Program-made: the position numbers and the translations under genes | The notes under the pieces: model-generated | What the model was told of the DNA's origin: nothing | Databases searched by the model: none | What the model saw: only the letters and a program-made list of their open reading frames with translations | Part shown: positions 35,924 through 49,400 of the stretch, one piece after another | How the letters are laid out: every line of letters starts with the position of its first letter | How positions within the stretch are numbered: the first letter of the stretch is position 1 | Assembly: GCA_020746105.1 (NCBI GenBank) | Contig: CM036617.1 | Coordinates: 16,738,037 to 16,802,036 of the forward strand | Direction of reading: 5' to 3' | DNA: 64,000 nucleotides | DNA from: Trogon surrucura | Taxonomy: Eukaryota; Chordata; Aves; Trogoniformes; Trogonidae

Positions 35924-36094
35924 CAGTTAAAGATGCGCGGTTGGCAGAAGCTTCAAGACCAGAGCATCTTGCTGGCTATAAAACAGCGTGGGAAGCATTG
36001 GTGGATATCTCTCCACTCTGCTGCGAGACTTTCTGAGAAGATCCTTGAAGACTGGCAGTCAGTTTTTCAATAAAAACTAGTTTTAGAAGTAACA
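35924..36094 (+). mobile_element. LTR fragment with TATA box and poly(A) signal
   Basis: A short segment contains TATAAAA at 35977-35983, a GC-richer stretch with CTCTGCTGCGAGACTTTCTGAG-like sequence, AATAAA at 36069-36074, and a CA near 36093. The 86-bp spacing of TATA and AATAAA is that of an LTR R region. The upstream U3 is absent: the piece begins where the CR1 at 35323-35923 stops. The family is not identified; it could be another promoter remnant. Confidence 0.5.
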
Positions 36095-39000
36095 TGTCTA
36101 AAGTGAAGCCACAGGACTCCTTTCAATGAGCCACTGAGCAGCTTTATGCATCTTCTCAGCTCTGCATTTTCAGTAGGAACCAACAGCAATAACAGCCAAA
36201 CTTACTGTCAACCAAGCATTACTGGCTGTGTCCCAGGCACTCTTCATGGTTGCTTGGGTGTCACTCTGTCCCAAAGGAACCCATGGCTCATCTATCATTT
36301 TAAAATTGCTCAGCTGTTATAATTGCACAGCTGACTCAGCAGGGACTGTAGCAAAGTCTGCAAACGCAGTTAATGAGGACCAGTAAGGGCAAAAAAATTT
36401 GGCTGCTGGCCAGTCAGAGGAAGAGTTTCTCTTTGTGGGGTTGGACACTGGGTTCCGGCTGCTTCCTGTTCTAGAGGTGAAATGCTAAGTGTGCCACCAG
36501 AATGGATCAGTATGCGCTAGGATGGGAGTGGATTTTGGTTTCCGAAATCTGTAACTAGATTCCAAGAAAACTTTGCCCATGAACCACTTAGACTTGCTAA
36601 ATTTCTTCCTTTGAATCTGCTTCCTAGGTTTTCTAATCACCACACATTTACTTACAAGTAAATACGGTGGAGATTCTCTTCTTCAGTGAAAGAGAAATTG
36701 TGGTGGTTAGAATTATGGGAGTATCTGTATTATTTCTGAGCCCTTGAACAATTAGAAATATCATTTAGGCTAATTAAGTCCTTATTGCTGAGACATTCTG
36801 ACACTTTTTCTTCTATTCATGTGATGATTTCACTTCAAGCTAATGGCTAAGGTCAGAAAGCCTGAAGACATGACACTGGAAGGGCTGTCTGGCTCAATCT
36901 TCAGTGGGTCTTGCAGTACAGCTGGACAGAGCTTTTTCATATGGAAAATTAAACCTTTCAACAGCTTTTGTTATTAGAAAATGTGAGGATAAAATTAAAC
37001 CTGAGACTGAAAAAAATGCCTCTTAACTAACTGAAGCAACTTAGATTTTCTCCATATTGTATGCTGGAAAGTACCCAAAGTGTTAATACACATTTTTCAA
37101 AACAGCTATTGCAGGCAAGATTTTAACACTTTTTTCGTATTCATTTCATTAAGACATTCACTTGGAACTCATTCTTTGAGCTAACTATAGCCCTTTGCTT
37201 TGTAGTTTATTCAGTACATTTTTTTTTCTGTTAATTTTGTGTTGTCATTTTGTTGTCATTCTTTGATGGAATGTGAAAGAGACCTATCAGCAGAAAAAAT
37301 TACTGCAGTTTTCCCCTCCAACTTCAGAACAGAATTATTATTCTTTTGTTTTGGTTGGATGTTATGGAAACCCCTAATTGACTTTTAATTAATATCCAAG
37401 CTAGCTACAACTGAATATTCTTTAACTGACATAAATACCTTTAGGATTTACACACCATCACTAACCCACTTCATACTGCTCTTGAGCATTCTAAGATTAT
37501 GCAGAGTTATTCACAGAAAGGAAAGCTAAGAAGGGCAAAAGTTGCATCCATATGCTTCCTGGGAACTTATCAAAGAGAAACAAAGTCTATTAAAAAAAAT
37601 ACCAAGGTTATTCCTTTGCCCAGGCTAATCTGTTGTGCTCTGACAGCTCAAAACTTGAAGGTACAAACACAATTTTGGAACAGAGAACTGCTGTAAGCCA
37701 TGAATTTGCAAAAGTGCAGCTGGCAAAGCAGGGAAGGTGAGCAGGCTGGGCTTAGCGTTAGATTTTTTTAGACTACCTTCCTCACCTTCAGTTTCTTATT
37801 TAAAAATGTATTTGTAGCCATGGAATTTTTGCATGAAAGGACATTTCTTCAAAGCTTTGCATAATTTGCATTCCTCTTCCTCTCATCTTTGTGTTGGCTA
37901 CTTGCAAAGAAAATCTTAATAAATTACTCCTGGATTTATCAGGAAAAGGCAAGAATGGCAATGTTACATTTTGACATTTATAATATCTCTTATATATTTC
38001 ATCCTTATGTCCAGTAATCTGACATGATTTCAAACATTTTCATATAGAACACCCCCAAAACTGCACCCCAAAGCCATTGTTGAAGTGCTTAGCGTGTACA
38101 GCAGCTGTCAACCTCCATTCAGGATATTGGATCCATCCTTCCCTGAAAAAACATCTCCATAAGCTGGTTCCCTCATGCCTTTTTTCTTCAGAAGCCCTCA
38201 GATATAGCCCGTGTTTTACATGGGGTTTCATGTTTTGGCCACATAATGAGTACTGAACCTGTTATGTGATAGAAAGGCCCATCAACCTGGTATAAAAAGC
38301 CTGTTTATGGTCAATGCAAATGAGAAGTTTGTGCACCAACAATACAGAGTTACACAATGCCATACTATTTGTTTTTAGTCTGCAAAATTCAGTGCCTCTG
38401 AATAGTGTTAGTCACAGGCAAATGGTCTCCATTTATACAGGTACTCAGCCAAAGCAATCTGAATTTTCAAGAGAGATTCTTGAGAGATCTACTCCTATTA
38501 AGAGAAGCTCAGTGGATAACTAGCCACAGTGTGCTTGTGAACGTCTCCCTCTAAGCTGTGCAAGGACCATACAGCAGATCAGCAGCATGATATAGGACCA
38601 AGAATTCTACTCCACACACTCCCTGTACCATTTTCTCCCCTTCCATACAGTTTTCTGTCACCTTTAACTCCTCTGAAACTTTGTGAGAGAAGATTTTCTT
38701 CTATAGCTTTTCTAAAAAAATAGAACATATAGATATATAGATATATATGTAAATAAAGACTTTAGTGTAGCTCAGTATCTCAAATATGTTTTGGTTCATG
38801 AAACAGTGAGGTTATATTCCTAAGTCTGAGTGGTACTTCTAGAGACCAATATCGTGTATATAAAACAGATCAGAGGGGTTGATCACTGTCTCGAAAAGCC
38901 TTCTTGCTGTCTTTAGAAATGCCTTTTGAACCTTCATGGAACGGGGAGTGAGATGTATTACCTTCTACAAAATGATCAGAGTTTCTTTGATGGTAACACT

Positions 39001-39117
39001 TCCAAAAACGCTTTTTATTATCAAATGCCTGAACAGCCAGCTTATATCCATTGCGTTCTACACTATTTTAATTGTTTTCCTTACATAGGTCAGTTTAATC
39101 TCTCAGTGAATGATGTA
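36095..39117. other. Unassigned AT-rich DNA
   Basis: No supported gene or transposable element. A short GATA/TATA low-complexity run is at about 38728-38750. Confidence 0.5.
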
Positions 39118-39247
39118 GCCTGGACATGTTCCTGTGTAGCATAATCTAGGCATTCCTGCTCTGGCAGGGGGATTGGACTTGATGATCTTTCGAGGTCCCT
39201 TCCAATCCCTAACATTCTATGATTCTATGATTCTATGATTCTATGAT
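39118..39247 (+). mobile_element. Short CR1 LINE tail, young subfamily
   Basis: The 130 bp start GCCTGGACATGTTCCTGTG and match the end of the CR1 at 63619-63731 almost base for base: the last ORF2 codons with the TAA inside AGCATAATCTAGG, the 3' UTR (GGGGGATTGGACTTGATG) and four ATTCTATG-type tail units. It is a strongly 5'-truncated insertion. Confidence 0.96.
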
Positions 39248-40164
39248 TAATATCACTTGATGTGCTGGTTTAGGGTGTGAATTTTGATATCATGACACAT
39301 TGATTTCACTGGAATTGCCTTTGATTTAAACTGGTCAGAAAGGGGCACAAGCCCATTTTTTTTAATGAATCAAAATGATTTTCTTGGGTTTTGATGGGAC
39401 ATGCTTATATATTCATAGGCAGAATTGGCTCTGCAGCAATCATCTGGCATTTTGTAGCTCTCACACTACCTGAATACAGAAGATGAGAAAGAAGTTTCTG
39501 CAACTTAAATAGGACTCATTACTGAGTGATGCATGAATACTCTCATGTGCACAGTCTGCAGCACCTAGGAGATATGAAAAATTAAAAACGGCATAAAATT
39601 AACACAGAGCTTACTTTTCGTGTATCTCTTAGGATGTAATTTAATGATTAATTCTCCTGAGAGTAGCCTGTGTTGACTGATCAATGCAAATGAAAACGGT
39701 TGACTGGCTAATGTCTGCAGCGATGGGCTGAAAGGAGGTGGTGGCTAGAAAGTCTTAAGCATCAGAAATAAACCTTGTATTCCATTAGCACAGATCCTTT
39801 TACCCTCCTTTATCCTTTGCTCAAAGAAAGTCTAGTGTTACTGTGAAAACTAGGAAACACTTTCAGTGCTGACAGGCATCCTCTGCAACAAGGCCAAGTT
39901 AACAGGGTTTGATGGGACATTAACCTCTGTTGAGTATGCCCCTGTATCTTCTGTAAACTGTCTCATCCATAATCTCTCATGTGAGAATATAATTTTCTGT
40001 AACTGTCCCTATATATCCTCTCTCTATCTTGTTTCTGAGAGCCTGAAAGTGTCAAATTGGACTTAAAGCAGGAAATAGTAATGATTTTGGTATCTAAATA
40101 CAGGTAGTGATTTCTTCAATCCCTTCAAGTAGCAGGTGGGAATACTGAAAGGGACAGGAAAGCA
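39248..40164. other. Unassigned DNA
   Basis: Nothing recognised. Confidence 0.5.
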
Positions 40165-40375
40165 CACGCGATTAATGCATGGCTCAAAGGCTGGTGCTGC
40201 CAGACACGTTTTGGATTTTTTGGTCATGGGGAAGTTTATACAGCACCGGGTCTGAGAGCTACAGATGGAGTGGGACTGCCTCCAAGAGGGAGAAGAATTC
40301 TTACTTTTGAACTGTTGGGACTGGCTGAAAGGGCTTTAAACTAGGTTTGAAGGGGGAAGGGGATATAACCAGGCA
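40165..40375 (+). mobile_element. Old CR1 LINE fragment spanning the ORF1/ORF2 junction
   Basis: Aligned by eye with 60590-60770, this piece shares GCTCAAAGGCTGGTGCTGCCAG (here split as GGCTCAAAGG and CTGGTGCTGCCAG), TTTGGATTTTTTGGTCATGGGGA, and GGGCTTTAAACTAGG.TTGAAGGGGGA, where the other copy has TTTAAACTAGATATGAAGGGGGA. So the ORF1 stop and ORF2 start region of a CR1 is recognisable. Neither the 5' part nor the 3' 2.9 kb is present. Confidence 0.82.
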
Positions 40376-43300
40376 GATTCATGCTAAACTGGTCAACCTA
40401 CTGAGAAGCAGAAATAATTGCCCAGTGCATATCTTTCCTTCTTGCTACAAGAACGTTGTGCCACCATCATAAGCATTTAAATGTCATCTATGGATGGAAT
40501 TCTCAGAGGTAATATAAAGCTATTGCCTTGAGCTCAGTGATCTCATCAGTTGTATCCTGAAAGCATATTAGATTTTTATATTTGGATGCCCATATAAGTC
40601 AGGATCCAACTCTCTGACCTCATGGGATGGGCAGTACCAACAGCAGCACTATATGATCTTTTGCAAACCTGGTTGTGCTTTCCAACAGCTGAATACCAGA
40701 AAGGGATTTTAAATACAACTAGAATTTTTTCAAAGCTACCTTAGCAATATAAATTATGTTGGAATAACCTCTGACACGTGTGATTATTTCTGTTGAACAG
40801 GTCACTGCAGGACTTAGCAAAATGGTGTGTCCAAAAGTAACCCAAATATTGCTAACAACTGCAAAGTAAATGTTGCAGCTAGTTTTGGGAAAAAATTACA
40901 TGGAAATCATAAAAAGTTTATCTGAAGCTGACAGACGCTGTATCTGTTTCAGAAACTTTTTTCAAGAGTGATTATACCAGGTAGATCAACAAACTTCATA
41001 TGAAGTTCTCTTGCCCTGATCAAATTCCTAGTCTATGTGATAAAAAAGTTGTTTTGATTAACAGTTGCTTAAATAGGAAGCATAGATTGTGTTAGGTATC
41101 ATAGACTCAATCAGTGGCAAGACGGCTCTTACAGAAGTTTGTTGCTGAGCTCAAATGAGATTAATTTTTCTGAAGAATTCTGTGTGAATGCTGACAAATT
41201 ACATGCATAGCCTGTCAATAACCACACATGCACAGCTGGAGGCAGTTTCTGGAAAAACGATGGTTGTAGGGAACTAGTTGAGACCACAGATCAAAGACTA
41301 TGAAGACATGTCAGTTCCTAGATTTACATGCTCAGTATCTTTGTGTTGATGTAAATGTCAAACAGGTGCATGATTTGAGGAGCCTGTTGACATTTTGCAT
41401 GGTCTTGGTGTCACAGATGTGTCCAGGAACATTCTCCTGCAAACTTACAAGGTTCAGACTGGACCCATTTGCTTTCTAAAGTCCTCTCAGAGAGGAATCT
41501 GGGCACAGCTGGGTCAAATCTGAGCACTCAACTCTAAGGAAGAGTTCAGACTCTCTGTTCCGCCACAGAGTTGAAAGTGTACCCAAAGCAATATCTAAAG
41601 GTCTGAGCATTTTTTTGTGGATTTGGTGATAATATTTGATGCAGTGAGCCAGCCTGGACTTCAGAACCATGGTAAGACTGTCCTAGCCAAGAAAATCTTG
41701 TTCAGTCTTGAGACAGACAATTCTGTGATATGTAGGATAGACTTTTCCAGTATAATAATAACCAAAATGTAATTAAAACTGAAATTCAGTTCATTATGTA
41801 AAGATATAGAAATTATTGTGGATTTTTTTCTGGTACTAAAATCCAGTTTGAGAGTGTTCAAAATCCTTTCTATATTTTCTTGTCTTTCATTAAAACACAT
41901 TGGCTCTTACACAGTACTGACAAGTGTTTTTGGAGCTCCAGCTCAGAAGATAGTTTTGATTATTTCAGCAAGATACATAAAGTGTACTACAAATAAAGCC
42001 TGTAAAACACACTTAGCTTTGAAAGTCTTTTTTATTGCCCTTGTTTTAGTCACCAACTGTAAGTAAAATATGTATATCTGAGGATTTTTTTTCAGGGAAG
42101 GCCTTCTTAGAATATGTATAGATTATGTGTTTGGGAATCGATTGTGTAAGCTTCATACACATTAATGTATATAGCATATTCCCAAATGTTCCCTCCAGCG
42201 TAAATATTGGCAAGACCCAACTAGTTTGTTATATAAGAAAACTTTCATTTGCATGTACACATTTGCATTGTGTTTACTTGTATCATATTGCTAAATACCT
42301 TAAGATCCTGTTGTAGTCATAATAAGACAGAAGCTGGTTTCTGAGATGTCTTCAAGGTCTATGGAATGTTCTCATATTGTCATTGGCTGTTACTTTGCTT
42401 CCTGTCAGCTTCAAAATAAACAAAACAAGTTCTCATATTGCACAGAGAGGTTATGGCCACCAAAAAACAGTGTTTGTATGAAGGTAGTAAAAAGATTCAT
42501 GCCAAAAATTTCTTTTACACTTCCTGACTTGGCTACTCTCACAGTGTTAGATGTGTTACATTTATGCACTGAAAAGCATATTAGATGTTTTCCAAGATGC
42601 CTGAGTTCATGGCCTTTCTGATCCCAAGATGAAAAAAAAGTGGTTCGGCAATTTAGACTTCAAATTTAGATTTCAAATTTTAGACTTCAATTTAGATTTC
42701 AAATAATTCTACATTGTTGTAAAAAGAACCAGTTGATGGAATCAAGTGACTGCATATGATTTTAATTTTTCATATCAAACTTTTCTTAGATTTTGTTATT
42801 GTAAAGGCTCGACAGCCAAATGTAGTTCCAAATACTCAAGAGACACATTTCTTTCTTCAAAGAGTTTCCTCTGAGTATGTAGGCTTAATTCATGCTTTTT
42901 AAACACCAGGGTGTTAAGAGGATCATACAAAATGTTTAGCCTGATGTGCGCTACCCAGGATCCTTAAAGAAGGAGCTCCTGTGTTAATGCATTTTTGTCC
43001 TCATAGTCAACGTTTTTTGATCAAGTGCAATGGTACTGAGGAAGAGTTAGGTTTCTTAGTAAAGTGCGTCTGCGATGTTCATGAAAATTTTACAACACAA
43101 TTTGCAGTACTACCCAAAATACATACTGATGATGTTCCTCCCATTCCTCAATGCTCCACTGTGTTCTTGCATGTATGTACAACATCATTAGGCACAGAGT
43201 CTTCTGCCTTCTTTTGTCTGAACATTCATTGCTATCTATTAAAAGGCAGAAGATCAAAGAAGCTCCTTTCCAGACAACTGAGCTCCCTCTTGCAAGGCTT

Positions 43301-46222
43301 CAATTAATTGTAGGAGATCTGCCTACAACTCGTTAGAAGAACAGGACGGATTTCTCTTACCTAGTTATGCGTATCCCTACTGTTAACAGCTACAGCTGAG
43401 TTGGCCTCTCTAGTGTGTTCATGATGACTGGAGAGAAATGGTAATCTGTGGTGAGTGTCAGCTGGTCCATTCTAGATGCCTACTCAGGATAAATCCCTCA
43501 CGTAAACACTAGAGATGCTAGTTTCTTCACGGATTGTGAGAAGAGTCTAAGGCCACTACGTATCTGAATTCAAGATGTTGGCATTTACTCAAATGACTTA
43601 TTAGTCCCTCGGTGTATGTTGTCAGCAGAGAATTTGTTCTACAGCTTAGGGTCAAGGAAAGCTGTAGTCACTGTGAACGTCTCCAGCAGACAGGGAAGCC
43701 TTCTACACAGCGTATAACGCTGGCCTTTCAGAGTGAGAGACGGATTGGGTTTGATTGGCAAAGAAGGCTGTGGGAAGGATCAAAGCTGGAAGAGTAGTCA
43801 AACAGAAGAAGCAAATGTAATTTTTCGCTACATGTATGAGAAAACAGTCAGCTAGCCATAATTTTTGCTTGGCTTTGGATATTCTTCAGTAACCCAAAAT
43901 AAGGACAACCATATTTTTCAGAGTGCTGTGAATTTCAATAATCTAGTCTGATATATCTAATTAGTATTAAGTAAAAGCAGCCTAACACTTCGAAATATGC
44001 CAAGCACATAAAGCTCCTTTACAATTCAATGGGAATTGTTATCCAGAGTGTCTAATAGCCAGGTAAAGGGAAGGTTTCAGAACTAATTTTAAGGTGCTGA
44101 AGACAGGGTTTGGATCACAAGAATCTGTAGTGTTTCTAAACTAATATAGCTATCTGGGGTGAGAGGTACTAAGAGACCAGAGACTTGGGCTGATTACCTG
44201 CTTTTTGGCAATGGAAACTATTATTCAGTGATTTTAGCATGTACATGTCTAAGAGCAGAACTAAGAATCCATAAGAGCTGCAACCATGGAACAATGGAAG
44301 ATGCAGTGCCTGTAGCATCCTACAGTAACATACTTAAAAAAAAAATCTAATAAATAGTAATATTAACCTGTAGTTTGAACAAAATAATTTAGGAGTTTTC
44401 TCGACTAATGGCAAACTGAAAATGCAAATTACTTGCATCTGTCCTCCACCTGCATTTTGCAGACCCATTTTCTTGCACAGAATCTTGAATAGATTCTTGC
44501 ACAGGTCTGGAATACAGATTTGTTTAATAGATTACAAATATCTCAAAGCATTCCTCATAAGCATCACTATAATAAAGACTGAATCATAAACAAGCATTTT
44601 ATGAGCTTTTTTATGAGCTTATATGGGAATTTTTGAATCCCATCTGACGAGTGCCCTATTCACAATGAGTACAACGTGCTTTAACATTCCCTCAGGGAGG
44701 TGTCTATTTATGGTTCATTAATAAGGGCTGTTTTCCAGAGAGCTATCTGTTATATAATTATAAAGAACACTAAAAAATGACCTCCCAATTTCTGTTATGG
44801 GGTTGTTCAATGTTTTCTGATGGCATGAGAACAGATGAAAATATCTGTACAGCCCCAGTTTCTTGACTAATTAGGCAGCTTTTGTATATTTGCTTCTTCT
44901 TAAACAATGTAAACACATTATAAAATCACATTGTCTTATTTGTAGACTGTTGAGTGTAGAGGTGAAATATAAATTACAGTAGTTGACCACCTGTCTCTCT
45001 AGAGACATGTAGTATTTCTCCCTCTTTTGTGTGGCCGTGAGTACCATGCCGGGTGTTGTCTGTGGACCTCAGGAATTAAATGTGCCTGACATATCATTAA
45101 GGGGAATAATATGTGGCAGGAGCAGCAGATGAGAGATGAAACTGTTTTCTTTTGATATCTGAATCACATCAGAGAAAAGAAGGAAGCATGAGATTCTGAG
45201 GCTGGGCAGGATCCTGTGCAGTAGGTTCAGTGAGTGAGGCTGCATCTCACTGATCTTCACCAGCACAAAGAACATTCAGCAGCCGAAGCATCTACTGAAG
45301 CTTTGCTCTGAATGACTGCTCAAAATACCCAGGGTAGCCCTGCTGTCTCAGTCTGTGTGACTTTGAACAAGGTGCTGGTTTTCTTTGCCTGTCTGTGAAA
45401 CAGTAATGCCAATATATAATTATCCAGCCTACTGTGAAAGGGAAGTTCTGTCTGCAATGGGCTTTGAGATTCTGGAACAAAAACTGCTCAGAAAACATAA
45501 AATATTATGACGGTTCTAAAGTTGAATGGTATATCAAAACTGCTGGAGACTGCATAGTGCCTCCAAATACAGATTTCTATTTGTGTTTCCAAGAGTATCT
45601 GTTTCTTTAAATTTCCTTGTACGAGTGTAAGAAACAATGGGGTGACCAGCTCTTATGTTATTGCTGCTAGCAGGTGATAGAATTACTCATAAGGGAGTGT
45701 CTTTTTTTTTTCTTAGTTTTCTTCTGATCTCACAGTGTAGTTCTTAGTAACGACAAATCAACATGAATGCCACCATATTGTGTTTTCCTCTTCAGCTTTG
45801 CAAAAAAAACCCCTGAATATTATATTATTTTATAGCATGTACAACATTGTTTCATAGTAAAAGTTATTCAATAGCATTGAAAGCTATACTCTAAGTCATT
45901 ACCGTACAAGTAATTCTTTTTTCATGCTTTTTATTTAATCTTCATATATAAATCAATGCATAAAGTCTCAATGGAGGATTAATAGACATTTCAATTAAAA
46001 AAATAATTATTATAGACTTCATCAGGTCAATAGTTCACCAGTTGTTATGGTACTTATGTACATGATGGACTTACAGCCATCTGGTACCTGTAAAACTTAA
46101 GTCTGTAGTGTGGTCTTAACACCTATTAATCATTTTAAATCCCTTACAGATGTAATATTTTAATGATGTGTAGTTTTTATGAAAAAATAGAGATTTCGGG
46201 TTTCTTAACAGGAACGAATCAT
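40376..46222. other. Unassigned AT-rich DNA
   Basis: A 5.8-kb stretch without a supported gene, RNA or transposable element apart from the small repeat at 42651-42705. Confidence 0.5.
42651..42705. repeat. Short imperfect tandem repeat
   Basis: The block TTTAGACTTCAAATTTAGATTTCAAA is followed by TTTTAGACTTCAATTTAGATTTCAAA, and each unit is itself a near-duplicate of TTTAGA(C/T)TTCAA. Confidence 0.9.
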
Positions 46223-46480
46223 TTAGTTCTTGGTTGTCTCTTCAATATGTTCACCACCTAATTTGATTTGTAGCTTCCCTTGGTTTATGACAACATGATC
46301 TTTCTCTGACAACTTTCCTTTGACAGTCCCGATACTTCCCGATGCTTGTTCTTGTGTGAATATTATGTGATAAGTCCCTATATTCATATACTGCCATTCT
46401 GCATCAGTAAAATAAACCAACATCTTTTCGAGACATGGGTAGAATCGGATCAGAGACTTTCTTTTTACAGGAAGATGAAG
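46223..46480 (-). other. Unassigned open frame, possible exon or retrocopy fragment
   Basis: A minus-strand frame stays open from about 46546 to a TAA at 46223. Its last ~80 residues look more protein-like than other chance frames nearby: RFYPCLEKMLVYFTDAEWQY, then an alternating hydrophobic pattern (TYHIIFTQ, GTVKGKL, VVINQGKLQIKL) suggesting beta strands, and a charged end. I do not recognise the family. Upstream, a T/C-rich stretch followed by AAAAAG (minus strand, near 46462) could be a weak splice acceptor. It could be a terminal exon, a retrocopy remnant or chance. Confidence 0.2.
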
Positions 46481-49400
46481 TAAAATGCTGAAGGATACTG
46501 TTGCTGTGTTTTTGGAGCATTGTGAACCAAGCTGATGAGGAAGTAATTAAAGACAGGAAAAAACAATCTCACTGAATTTATCTTATACAAATTACAGGCA
46601 TCAGAAAAGCTTTTCATATGTAGAAGCCTGATTTAAAAGCTCTGAGGGGAGAGGGGTAAAAAGAGGCTTTATTTGTGAGCAATGCACAAAATCAATGGAT
46701 TAATCTGAACAGGCATTAGTTCCTGGAGCCTGGAAACTGTGATTCACCTCTATTGTGTAGCAACTGTTTTGGGGAGTTAGATTCTCAAGTCCTTCCAGAT
46801 TTGTTCACAGAATCCAAACAATAAAGGAGAATTCCATTATGATTGCAAAATGTTAAATATTTCCTACTCACATTTCCTTCAGGGATTGAAGACCAGAACT
46901 GCACCCTCCCACACTAAAACAAAAGGCGAAATGGTGGGACTGACACAGGTATAAAAAGAAAGTCACATTCCCTGCACACTGGAAGTTTATGGAAAAGGAT
47001 AGTGCTACTTATTAAGGACTATATATAATTCTTCCTTTCAGCATGACTTTTAGAGGTACATGCGTGATTTGCTGTGAGTGAAATCAGTACTACCCAACCT
47101 GATCCCAGGCTCAGACTCACCACCAGAGCTTGCTGCTGCTGAGAAGGTCGCGTGTCTCCTCTGTGGGTTTGCAGATCCTTCCACAGACACCAGAGGGACT
47201 GATGAAGCGCTGGCTCCACATGTGGTGTAATTTAACTCAGAAGAGTGAGAGAGGCAGCAGGTAGAAATGGAAATGGCTTTCAGCATTTTTTCATGTAGTG
47301 AAGGTATGTGTAGCAGTTCACTCTTCCTACAGCTTCCACAGGGAAATATCTGTGGCAAAGACATTGCAGGGCTCACTGCTTCCAGGGTAAAGACGAAGCT
47401 CCAGTACAGGAAGTGGAAAAATTTAGCAGATGCCTCTCCCATTCCCTTCCTCCACCACAGATGATTATGGATTAAATAATGATGGAAAAACATTCATGGG
47501 CAAAGGAACTGAATTGATATTTTAGGGTTCGTAGGTCCATAGGTTTGTAGGGATCGTGGTATGCTTTTTGTTCAAGTCAGTTTACCCTCACACACACTAT
47601 TCCGGGATATGGCACAAAGGCTATTTCCAAGAGGCTGCCAGGATATAGCCACCTGATGCTGCAAGCTCTGAGAATTTGCTCTAATGGACAAAAGCTTGTT
47701 CAGGTCTGTTGATCTCAGGGCCAAAGAAAGACTTTGGGCACATTCAGTTCATTGAACATGTTCATACTCTTTACTTACCTGGTACATTAATGAGTCTGGT
47801 CCCTTCATAACAACTCAAAATGGGGAGGATGGAGCAGACTGCCACCCTGGCTGTCCCAGCTCCTGGTGGCTTTGGCGATGAGGAGTGCTATGCAGAGTTG
47901 CCTCACTGGAATCTTCACATGCCTCTTCACACTCTCATTAGGGACTATTATTCTTGTCAGTCCCACTGTTAAGACATGATTGTGTAAGAGTAATGAAAGC
48001 AAAGGAGAGAACAAATCTCCTGACTCACCAAACTAACAAAAGCAACGAAAAACTGGTGAGCAAAATGTTTTGTGAAAGATGATATTGAGCACATTCCTTT
48101 GGTTAAAGGGGTGATGAGGTGTAAGTTTTTGGAAAGCAGTGCACAGCCAGGTGTACATCAGGTGGTTCAAGCTGAGGGAAATCAAGGGTCAGTGGCACTC
48201 TGTCACACAAAGATACCTATATACCATCAAAATTACATAGCTGGGGGAGTGTAGAAGTGAATGGAGTTGTGACATTGATGGGGCACTGTGTGACAGCATT
48301 CCACCAGACTGGAAGAATGGAGGTGGGCAACACTGCAGGACCTCTTCTTAGTGAAGTTTACATATCCTACACAATTTCTTGCTACTTTTGTTGTAAGCAG
48401 GAAGGAAAGCAAGCAACAGTTATTCCCTTTTGTCCTGCAAGGAGAGCAGGAGAAAGTGTATAGTCCACACACAAAGAACTGACTTGTAGTCTACCAGCAC
48501 TGCCAGAAGTGGGCACTGAGAGATAAAGTCTAACATACCACTGCTATTGTAATTGCTGTTATTGTAGTATCTTTAGAGAACACCTGCCATACATCAACAC
48601 CCCATAGTGCCAGGCCACATGATGATCCTTCCAACAGAGCTGTACCACTCAAAAGCAGAATAAAATATTATTTGTGCTACCACTTGCTGATCCATGCTGA
48701 TCTGCACTGTAATAAATGAGTGCATCTGAGACAAGCCAATTTCTTCAGCTAAATCTTAATTTATCTTTGCTGGTTGCTCTTCCAGCTCATGTGACTGTCA
48801 GTGGGCTGCAAAGTTATTTGTGCATGCTGCTGCTGGACCTACTCATTCTTAGTCATCTGCACTTTCTTCCATTTTGGTTGTCTTTTTAATGTGTCTTCCT
48901 GATAACTCTCCATTCCTCCCAGATGAGTTTCTTTCTCTCTGTTGAAACAGTTTCTCCAGCACTTGGATATTCCCGGCATCTGGAAATTGGCAAAAAAAAA
49001 AAAAAAAAAGAGAGCTTTTAAAAATGTCATGTAGTTGCCTCTTACTTTATAAGGGATTGCCAGCCCTGAAAATCTTTTTTCAAGATAATCAGTGTTGAGG
49101 GAATTTATACATCATGCAATTAACTGGGTATGTTTTATCAAGCTAAGGCTGGGCATCCAAAACAAGTGCATTAGCAGTGATTCTGCTTCCACTGAAATGG
49201 GCACATCTAGTGCTCAGAATTTATTCACCTAGAAGTGATGTGTAGAAGGACACAAAATGTCAGTGATGTAAAATATGAAGAAAAGCATTCTGAGTTCGGT
49301 TGAGGGGTAACATAACAGCAAACAAAACAGGTAAACAGAATAATTTGTCCATAAAAATATATTGCTTCAAATTAGTAGCACAGTGCATACAAAGCTGACA

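Noticed and set aside
42981-43307. 108-codon plus-strand open frame
   Set aside because: No domain and no context beyond length expected by chance.
47050-47493. 147-codon minus-strand open frame
   Set aside because: Low-complexity Ser-rich composition, a second overlapping frame also open, and no domain or splice signals that make sense together.
48992-49009. 18-base A run as the poly(A) tail of a processed pseudogene
   Set aside because: No gene-like sequence or poly(A) signal precedes it on either strand and no flanking duplication was seen.
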